Below are positions 18,517 through 25,836 of a DNA stretch of 41,873 nt, piece by piece. Below the pieces are notes generated by a model. It was not told the origin of the DNA, did no database searches, and worked only from the letters and a program-made list of their open reading frames with translations. Made by a program: the position numbers and the translations under genes. Each line of letters starts with the position of its first letter. The first letter of the stretch is position 1. This DNA comes from Candidatus Saccharimonadota bacterium (GTDB lineage: Bacteria > Patescibacteriota > Saccharimonadia > Saccharimonadales > UBA10212), in NCBI GenBank assembly GCA_016234585.1, contig JACRBB010000023.1, positions 1-41,873 of the forward strand, in the 5' to 3' direction.

Positions 18517-19956
18517 ATGGTAAAAAAAGTATCTAAACACGCGAGTAACAAATGGGTAATACTGGCCCTATTAACACTAGCCCAGTTCATGGTGGTTCTA
18601 GATATAGCTATCGTGAATGTCGCTTTACCGTCAATTAGCGCCGACTTACACTTCGCGCCCAACGACCTCCAGTGGGTGGTCACAGCTTACACGTTGACGT
18701 TTGGTGGCTTCTTGCTGCTTGGCGGGCGGGCTGCCGATCTTTATGGTAGAAGGCGGCTGTTTATGATCTCGGTTGGTATGTTCGGTTTGGCCTCCTTGGC
18801 TTGCGGTGTCGCTCAGTCCGACTCCATGTTGATAATAACCAGAGCCATACAGGGACTAGCGGCGGCTTTTATGTCGCCTGTGGCCTTGTCTTTGGTACTA
18901 ACTGAGTTCAAAGAAGGCAAGGACCGTAACCGTGCGCTCGGTGTGTGGGCGGCCGTATCGGCCGGCGGCGCTGCCGTGGGTGTGCTGCTGGGTGGCGTGT
19001 TAACACAGTATCTGGATTGGCGTTGGAATTTTTTTGTCAACGTACCTATTGGAATACTGGTAGTATTGGCTGCTGCGCAATTACTGCCTCATCACATTGG
19101 TGAAGAAACTAAGAAAATGAAACTGGACCTGCCAGGCGCGACTACCGCCACAGCCGGCTTGATGGCTTTGGTTTATGGTCTATCTAAAGCGCCGGCCGAT
19201 GGCTGGGGCTCACAAACAGTCATAAGTTTCTTGGTGGCAAGCGCCGTTCTGCTGGTTGCTTTTGTTATCAATGAGTCACGCACCGAGCAACCGCTGATGC
19301 CGCTTAAGTTATTTAAGATTCGTAATGTCTCGGGCGGTAATTTAACGTCTCTAGCAATAGCTTGTACTTTGTTTTCGATGTTCTTCTTCATAACGTTGTA
19401 CGTTCAGACGGTGCTTGGCTATAGCCCCGTTAAAACCGGCTTGGCCTTTTTGCCGGTGACTTTCATTATCGGCATTACTTCGGGTGTGGTCTCTAATGTA
19501 ATTGCCAAGACAGGGCACAAACCATTCTTGGTGGCGGGACCGGTTATCCTGGCCGTCGGGCTATTTTTGTTAACCAACATAAGAGTTAACGGTAACTATA
19601 TGCATGATGTGTTTCCGGGATTAGCCGTTTGCGCGCTGGGTATGGGGCTTGCTTTCATAGCGATGACTTTGGCAGCTACCTCAGGTGTTCCCAAGCACTT
19701 TTCCGGCCTGGCGTCAGGCGTGCTTAATACTAGCCAACAAGTCGGTGGAGCTATTGGCTTGGCTATCTTATCAGCCGTTTTTGCCTCGACCTTCAAATCC
19801 GATATCGCCTCGCATGTTGCTGGCCCGGTAGCTCAAGTTCATGGCTATCGCGATGGTTTACGAGTTGGTGTAGGGCTGGCCATTGCCGCCGCCGCTGTCG
19901 CTCTGCTAGTAGTAAAAAACGAAAAAGTTAAGCCTGATTTAGCAGCCGGACTCTAA
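18517..19956 (+). CDS. MFS drug transporter, DHA2/EmrB-QacA family
   Basis: LDIAIVNVALPSISADLHF, LQWVVTAYTLTFGGFLLLGGRAADLYGRRRLF and WRWNFFVNVPIG are DHA2 hallmarks. Confidence 0.94.
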   Translation: MVKKVSKHASNKWVILALLTLAQFMVVLDIAIVNVALPSISADLHFAPNDLQWVVTAYTLTFGGFLLLGGRAADLYGRRRLFMISVGMFGLASLACGVAQSDSMLIITRAIQGLAAAFMSPVALSLVLTEFKEGKDRNRALGVWAAVSAGGAAVGVLLGGVLTQYLDWRWNFFVNVPIGILVVLAAAQLLPHHIGEETKKMKLDLPGATTATAGLMALVYGLSKAPADGWGSQTVISFLVASAVLLVAFVINESRTEQPLMPLKLFKIRNVSGGNLTSLAIACTLFSMFFFITLYVQTVLGYSPVKTGLAFLPVTFIIGITSGVVSNVIAKTGHKPFLVAGPVILAVGLFLLTNIRVNGNYMHDVFPGLAVCALGMGLAFIAMTLAATSGVPKHFSGLASGVLNTSQQVGGAIGLAILSAVFASTFKSDIASHVAGPVAQVHGYRDGLRVGVGLAIAAAAVALLVVKNEKVKPDLAAGL

Positions 19957-19962
19957 GTCTAC

Positions 19963-20385
19963 TTAACTGCCGGCTTGCTTACAGGCTGGGCATAACCCGT
20001 ATATTTCCAGTACATGGTTTCTTGGGGCAAAGTCTACCTTTGTAGCTAATGTGTCAATCATGGTCTCTAGCATCGGGTTGGATGGCAGGTCTAAAATCTT
20101 GCCGCATTTACTGCAATGTAAGTGATGATGGTGGCCGGTAAACACATCGCTGAGCTCTATTTTGTATTTCCAACCGATATTAACCCGGTGGACAATACCT
20201 AACCTTTCAAAAAGCTCGATGGTCCTATATATGGTCGCCCGGTCAAGTTGATCGTCCGCCCGGCTTATTAAAACCTGCATGCTTTGGGGGTCCTGTCCGT
20301 CCAGCAAATCAAAGATTAACCGGCGGGTTCTAGTTAGGCTGGAGCCATTTTTTCTGAGGATTGCTTTAAGGTTGTTATGCTGCAT
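19963..20385 (-). CDS. Fur-family metalloregulator (Fur/Zur-like)
   Basis: LTRTRRLIFDLL...RADDQLDRATIYRTIELFERLGIVHRV...HHHHLHCSKCGKILDLP...YGLCPACKQ: winged helix plus two CxxC motifs. Confidence 0.92.
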   Translation of the reverse strand: MQHNNLKAILRKNGSSLTRTRRLIFDLLDGQDPQSMQVLISRADDQLDRATIYRTIELFERLGIVHRVNIGWKYKIELSDVFTGHHHHLHCSKCGKILDLPSNPMLETMIDTLATKVDFAPRNHVLEIYGLCPACKQAGS

Positions 20386-20464
20386 TTTAGTTTAACCCAG
20401 TAGCAAAATTATAAATTATTGCGACAAATTTGCAAATATATATAAGGCTTTCTAAAATAACTTC

Positions 20465-21190
20465 ATGATAGTATTTCTTCTCACCGTTGCCGCCTCCGTA
20501 GCTGCTTTGTTAGGTGGCTATACCGCGTTGCGCAGTCGGCGGTGGCTTAACTTGGCGATGGCTTTTACCTCAGGGCTGGTGTTGGGACTGGTAACCTTTG
20601 ACCTCCTGCCGGAAATCTTTGATATTACCCATTTTCAAAACCTTGATCCAGCTTGGCCAATGATAGCCTTAACAACCGGTTTTTTGCTATTCCATTTGTT
20701 TGAAAGATTTGTTCCGCTGCATGCGGCAGACGAGGAGCATTATGGGCCGCACCGCCATCCAAGGCTAGGCGTGGCCAGAGCAGTGGCGCTTATGGGACAC
20801 AGTTTTTTAGATGGCTTGAGTATCGGTATCGGCTTTCAGGTGAGTACAGCTGTCGGGACGGCCGTGGCAATCGCTGTCATCGGCCATCGCTTTGCTGATG
20901 GATTTGATACTACGACGTTCATGCTGTTCCATCAGAACAAACTGACACACATTAAAAAATGGCTAGCAATCGTAATCATTATGCCGGTTGTTGGAGGGTT
21001 GGCTAGCCTAGCATTTACTTTATCTGAAAAGGCCTTGGCAATCTACCTTGGCTTCTTCGCGGGCTTCATATTATATATCGCTGCCAGCAACTTGCTCCCG
21101 CAAGCCCACTCTGAACACTCCTCAAAAAAAGCACTTGGCCTGACCATTTTAGGCATTATATTCATCTTTATCGTCACTCGCCTCGCTTAA
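20465..21190 (+). CDS. ZIP family metal transporter
   Basis: Multi-spanning; MGHSFLDGLSIGIGFQ and IGHRFADGFDTTTFML match the HS/xGLSIG and HxxxDG patterns of ZIP transporters. Confidence 0.85.
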   Translation: MIVFLLTVAASVAALLGGYTALRSRRWLNLAMAFTSGLVLGLVTFDLLPEIFDITHFQNLDPAWPMIALTTGFLLFHLFERFVPLHAADEEHYGPHRHPRLGVARAVALMGHSFLDGLSIGIGFQVSTAVGTAVAIAVIGHRFADGFDTTTFMLFHQNKLTHIKKWLAIVIIMPVVGGLASLAFTLSEKALAIYLGFFAGFILYIAASNLLPQAHSEHSSKKALGLTILGIIFIFIVTRLA

Positions 21191-21205
21191 AGGTATAATG
21201 TGAAC

Positions 21206-22264
21206 ATGCTCGTGGCAGTTATTATTCTTGGGGTTTTATGTGTAGCGTTGTTGGCGCTCTTGGTATGGTGGACTATGAAGCCGAATACGGCCAGTACCGA
21301 CAGCACTATGCTGCTTAAAGCTGATATGAACGAGCTGACTAAGTCTATGGGCCAACTTCAGCAAGGTTTGCAGAAGCAATTGACTGAACAACTCGGCACC
21401 AGTAATAAACAGATGACAGCCCAATTCCAGGCCAGCGCCAAAATTATCAAAGATGTTACCGAAAAGTTAACCGAGCTGGACCGTACCAATAAAAGTGTTG
21501 GCGATGTAGCAGCGGAACTTAAAACTCTGCAAAACGTACTGCAGAACCCCAAACAGAGGGGAGTGCTGGGTGAATATTACTTGGAACAGATTTTAAAAAA
21601 TACTCTGCCGCCCGGAGCCTTCCAGTTGCAGTACAAACTGGGTGACGTTGTGGTCGATGCCGTGGTGATGTTGGACGACAGGTTACTACCAATAGATAGT
21701 AAGTTCAGTTTAGAAAACTATAACCGGCTGGTTGAAGCCAAAACCGAGGAAAAGCCCACACTAGAGCGAGCCTTCAAAGATGATTTAAAACGCCGGATAG
21801 ACGAAACTTCCAAGTATATAAAGACCAATAAAGGTACTTTAGACCAAGCGCTAATGTTCATTCCCAGCGAAGCGATTTACTATGACCTGTTGGCCAATAA
21901 AGTTGGTTTAACCGGTGTTAGCGGCCGTAATTTAATGCAGTACGCCGCTGTAGAAAAGAAGGTAACAATTGTTGGACCTAGTACCTTATCGGCGATGCTG
22001 CAGATTATCGTGCAGGGTTTGCGTTCTATTGAAATCCAAAAAGATACCGACAAAATCCGTAAAAATATTGAGCAGCTAAGTAAACACCTGCTAGCGCACA
22101 ACGGCTATATGCAAAGACTTGGTAATTCGCTTGGCACAACAGTCGGGCACTTTAACACCACCTATAAAGAACTTGGAAAAATTGATAAAGATGTAGTTAA
22201 AATTGCCGATACCACTCCTGGTGTCGAACCGATTACACTAGATAAGCCTAACTTAGAAGACTAG
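21206..22264 (+). CDS. rmuC: RmuC family protein
   Basis: N-terminal TM; coiled coil; RGVLGEYYLEQILKNTLPPGAF, DAVVMLDDRLLPIDSKFSLENYNRL, MFIPSEAIYYDLL and VTIVGPSTLSAMLQII. ATG 21206 preferred to the track GTG 21200, which abuts a TATAAT box. Confidence 0.92.
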   Translation: MLVAVIILGVLCVALLALLVWWTMKPNTASTDSTMLLKADMNELTKSMGQLQQGLQKQLTEQLGTSNKQMTAQFQASAKIIKDVTEKLTELDRTNKSVGDVAAELKTLQNVLQNPKQRGVLGEYYLEQILKNTLPPGAFQLQYKLGDVVVDAVVMLDDRLLPIDSKFSLENYNRLVEAKTEEKPTLERAFKDDLKRRIDETSKYIKTNKGTLDQALMFIPSEAIYYDLLANKVGLTGVSGRNLMQYAAVEKKVTIVGPSTLSAMLQIIVQGLRSIEIQKDTDKIRKNIEQLSKHLLAHNGYMQRLGNSLGTTVGHFNTTYKELGKIDKDVVKIADTTPGVEPITLDKPNLED

Positions 22265-22266
22265 TC

Positions 22267-23418
22267 TTAGCGGATTAGACGAACACCGGCAACCAAAATC
22301 GCTACCGTAGCTAAACCTATAACCAGCACTGTTTTGACGGGCAGAAATGCCGACAGTAACAATAAGGCCGCGACATATACAACACTACCAATAGAAAAGG
22401 CCGTTTCCATAATTGTTATATAGCCCAAACGATGTCCCCCATCGCTGTTACTGTAGTACCGATTCATGAACGGTGTAACGTATAAGGAGCGTCCAACCCC
22501 GCCTAATAGATTTAGGCCGAAGACCTGAGAACTATTTTGCACAAGTGCCCGGCCAACGCTTGTAAGGCTATAAGTAGCTAGCCCCCGTTTTATATAATGC
22601 TGTTCGCCCCTAATTTCTTCTTTTCGGCCAACGTATAATGTGGTCGCTATACTTGCTACGGCAATAACCGAACTTAACAAGCCTATTCCGGCATACGAAC
22701 TTACTAATAGAAATACAAGCATAGGCCAGATGCTCTGCTCGGCCAATATTATCATACCGTTGAAAAAGTTCGCCACTGCGTCACGTCGCATTTTAAGAAA
22801 TTCTTTCCAAGGCATTGTAAGAGTGACTTTAGCTGGACCTTTATTGGGGCTTAACATTGGCACGGACGCGATTACTAGGAAAGCTATCGCTGTCAGGTAG
22901 ATGTATTTGATGCCAAATAATGTTGCCACAATACCGCCAACTGCAGGTGCAGATGTCGCCATCAAGATAACCAACGCGTTAACGCCAGCTATTTGAACCC
23001 CGCCGTGCTTATGGGCTCGGGCTGAACTAAAACTGTAGTGAAACCCGGTCCAATAATAAGTACGGTTTAAAGCCCAGGCCAAAGCGACTAGGGCTAAAGA
23101 CCAGTGATAGGTTTGCAGAGATGCCAGCATCCAAAACTGTGCAATAAACCAAACATTCCCGATTGCCAACATATAATGCGGCTTTACGTATTGCATAGAA
23201 AGGCTAATAGGATATTGCAGTACCGCGGCAAATAGCTCTTGTAGAAGTAAGTAAAGTAATACGGCTGAAAATGCATATCCAATCTTAAGCAAGTAAATGG
23301 GTATGAAAATTGAGACTAAAGATACGCCAAGCGCCGCTATGCTATGACACCAATAAATTCTTCCCATTTCTTTCATGCGGAACAGGTGGTAGTGGCTGTG
23401 GGTGTTAAAGTATGTCAT
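22267..23418 (-). CDS. MFS-type membrane transporter
   Basis: About 10-12 hydrophobic segments, MFS-like pattern; overlaps the upstream glycosidase ORF by 4 nt. Confidence 0.75.
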   Translation of the reverse strand: MTYFNTHSHYHLFRMKEMGRIYWCHSIAALGVSLVSIFIPIYLLKIGYAFSAVLLYLLLQELFAAVLQYPISLSMQYVKPHYMLAIGNVWFIAQFWMLASLQTYHWSLALVALAWALNRTYYWTGFHYSFSSARAHKHGGVQIAGVNALVILMATSAPAVGGIVATLFGIKYIYLTAIAFLVIASVPMLSPNKGPAKVTLTMPWKEFLKMRRDAVANFFNGMIILAEQSIWPMLVFLLVSSYAGIGLLSSVIAVASIATTLYVGRKEEIRGEQHYIKRGLATYSLTSVGRALVQNSSQVFGLNLLGGVGRSLYVTPFMNRYYSNSDGGHRLGYITIMETAFSIGSVVYVAALLLLSAFLPVKTVLVIGLATVAILVAGVRLIR

Positions 23419-24737
23419 TTTAGCAAATCGATTGTTAAAGCGGCCGTCCAGGAAAAATCAGCCGCCCCGGCCGGCTTACCCGATAGCGGGCTGAAGTATT
23501 CGCTGACGCCGTTTTGGGCTACCATTTCCAGAGTCCGCTGGCTTAGCAGGTCAGCCTCATTTTCGTAACCGTATCGTCTTAAACCGTCAATAATAAGCCA
23601 ATTCGTATTGACCCAGCTGGGTCCCTGCCAGTACTTAAATTCGTCGAAGTAGGACGAATTTACGGGAATGCTGGGTATTGGGTAGCTGACGCCAAAGTAT
23701 TTACGGCTTTTAAGAATTTCTACCAACCGCTTGGCCCGTTCTTTCGAGATGTTGCCGCTGTAAAGTGGTAAAAGCGTGGCGATAGTGGGTTCTTCTATGA
23801 TTTTATGGCTGATGAAACTCCGACAGTAATATTGCCCGGAAGGTTCATCCCATAGTTGATCCAGGGCTTTCTGTGTTTTTTCCATTCTTGCCAGTAGCTC
23901 GTCCGGGATTATGTGGCCGATAGTTTTTGCTATTTGCCGTAGGTGTGAGTTAGCCCGTATTAATATGCAGTTAAACGCCAGGTCTTCGACCGCGAACAGC
24001 GAACGGCTCAGCAAGGCCTCGCTGTTATAGGCTTTGCGTCTCAGTCGCCGCAGGGCCGCCCAGTATGCCAGCGCTTCAATGTTACTCATTCGTTGTCCGG
24101 GTGGGACATGGCGGTTATCACGCCGGACAAGGTTGATTAACCCGTCCAGGTGAAGCCGCTCAATCATGCTGACCCACCAAGGCATGCTATGTTTTCTGAG
24201 TTCGCTGATCCAGGGCGGGCTATTATCTAACCCGGATTCGTAAGGATGTAAAAGTATTATCAAGCCTTCCTTGTGCGGATCACGGTCGTGATATAGCCAT
24301 TCATGATAAGCCAAAAGGGCCGGGTATATCTGTACGTACCAGCTGCGGCGCTCAGGCATTTTGAGCTTTTCTCCGATGCGAACCACAGCCTCAGCCAACA
24401 TAGGGGGTTGCGTTATGCCGCTGGTCGATATGTGTTCCGGCGAATATGGGCTGACATAGCTACGCCATAGCTCCCGGTCTTGCCGATAGGCCTCACTTGG
24501 GTCAAAAATTATATTGGGTAGCATGCCGTTCTTCCATTGCCCTCTAAGCAGGCTTGTAAGTTCGGTTTGGGCCCGTTCGACATTGATGTGCCGCAACCCG
24601 ATGGCAATAAAACAACTGTCCCATAGCCACTGGTGTGGATACAGGTCTCCGGCTGGCACTGTCCAATTACCGCGGTCATTATGTTTTAGGACATTCTTAG
24701 CCTCATCTACCACTGCCTTGGGGTCGGAGTTTGCCAT
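23415..24737 (-). CDS. GH63/MGH1-like glycoside hydrolase (glucosylglycerate/mannosylglycerate hydrolase-like)
   Basis: YPHQWLWDSCFIAIGLRHINVERAQTELTSLLRGQWKNGMLPNIIF, WQGPSWVNTNWLIIDGLRRYGY and EYFSPLSGKPAGAADFSWTAAL match (alpha/alpha)6 GH63-like enzymes. Start could be GTG 24743 or ATG 24737. Confidence 0.82.
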   Translation of the reverse strand: MANSDPKAVVDEAKNVLKHNDRGNWTVPAGDLYPHQWLWDSCFIAIGLRHINVERAQTELTSLLRGQWKNGMLPNIIFDPSEAYRQDRELWRSYVSPYSPEHISTSGITQPPMLAEAVVRIGEKLKMPERRSWYVQIYPALLAYHEWLYHDRDPHKEGLIILLHPYESGLDNSPPWISELRKHSMPWWVSMIERLHLDGLINLVRRDNRHVPPGQRMSNIEALAYWAALRRLRRKAYNSEALLSRSLFAVEDLAFNCILIRANSHLRQIAKTIGHIIPDELLARMEKTQKALDQLWDEPSGQYYCRSFISHKIIEEPTIATLLPLYSGNISKERAKRLVEILKSRKYFGVSYPIPSIPVNSSYFDEFKYWQGPSWVNTNWLIIDGLRRYGYENEADLLSQRTLEMVAQNGVSEYFSPLSGKPAGAADFSWTAALTIDLLK

Positions 24738-24807
24738 ATCCACTTTAGTATAACAGTCATTAAATGGTGGTCGGGACTAGTGTAGATTGCTATAATGAGG
24801 TCAAATT

Positions 24808-25836
24808 ATGCGCTATGACAATGAACAGGTGAGGGCCGCGGCTGAGCAACTGCGGGGAAAGTTTGAGAGCTTGGAAGAAAAACAAGCTATTCGCCGGGCT
24901 CCCGAGTTGACCGCTTTGTATGAGCAAATAAAAACCATGTCCCCGGAAAAACGGGCTTCCTTTGGCAAAGAAGTAAACGCCTTAAAAGACGAAGTGGAAG
25001 GCTGGATAAAAGACCATAATCTACCCACCTTAAAACGTCCGGCGATTGATGTTACAGCACCGCTGGATTTTAACAGCTCAAAACCGGAACTGCTTCCTAC
25101 GGAGCTTGGCAGCCGTCATCCGCTGATGAGCGAGCTTGAAAAAATTATTGATATTTTTGTCCGGATGGGTTTTGCGGCCGTTGAGTCTCGCCAGCTAGAT
25201 GATGATTACCATATGTTCACTAGTTTAAATTTCGCGCAGGACCATCCAGCAAGAGATGATTACGACACATTCTTAACGCATGAAGGTTTAATCGCGCCGG
25301 CCCACACCAGCACCATGCAGAATCGGGTTTTAAAACAATATAAATCCAATCTGCAAGCCGGCCGCGCCATTTCTGCGGTTATTGCTGGTAGAGTGTTTCG
25401 TAACGAGGACTTAGACGCTCGGCACGAACATACTTTTTACCAACTGGAAGGTCTTTATGTAGGTAAGGATATTAACGCTGGTAACTTAATGGCAACATTA
25501 AAGATTTTTTTGGAAGAGTACTATGGCCAAGCCCTGGAAGTTAAAACTCAACCGTTTTATTTTCCGTTCACCGAACCCAGTTTTGAATTTGCCTTGTCGT
25601 GCCCATTCTGCAAGAAAAAAGGTTGTAACATCTGTAGTTACAGTGGATGGATAGAATTGCTGGGCTGCGGCATGATTCACCCCAACGTCTTAAAGGAGGC
25701 CGGTATCGACCCGGCCGTGTATACCGGTTTCGCGTGGGGCGGTGGTATCGACCGTTTGGTAATGATGAAGAACGGTATTGAAGACGTACGCAACTTTCAC
25801 TCCGGCAACCTTAACTTTTTGAGGCAATTCTCGTGA
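24808..25836 (+). CDS. pheS: phenylalanyl-tRNA synthetase alpha subunit
   Basis: GSRHPLMSELEKIIDIFVRMGF, GRVFRNEDLDARHEHTFYQLEGL, GMIHPNVL and GFAWGGGIDRLVMMKNGIEDVR; Cys-rich CPFCKKKGCNIC insertion. Confidence 0.96.
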   Translation: MRYDNEQVRAAAEQLRGKFESLEEKQAIRRAPELTALYEQIKTMSPEKRASFGKEVNALKDEVEGWIKDHNLPTLKRPAIDVTAPLDFNSSKPELLPTELGSRHPLMSELEKIIDIFVRMGFAAVESRQLDDDYHMFTSLNFAQDHPARDDYDTFLTHEGLIAPAHTSTMQNRVLKQYKSNLQAGRAISAVIAGRVFRNEDLDARHEHTFYQLEGLYVGKDINAGNLMATLKIFLEEYYGQALEVKTQPFYFPFTEPSFEFALSCPFCKKKGCNICSYSGWIELLGCGMIHPNVLKEAGIDPAVYTGFAWGGGIDRLVMMKNGIEDVRNFHSGNLNFLRQFS

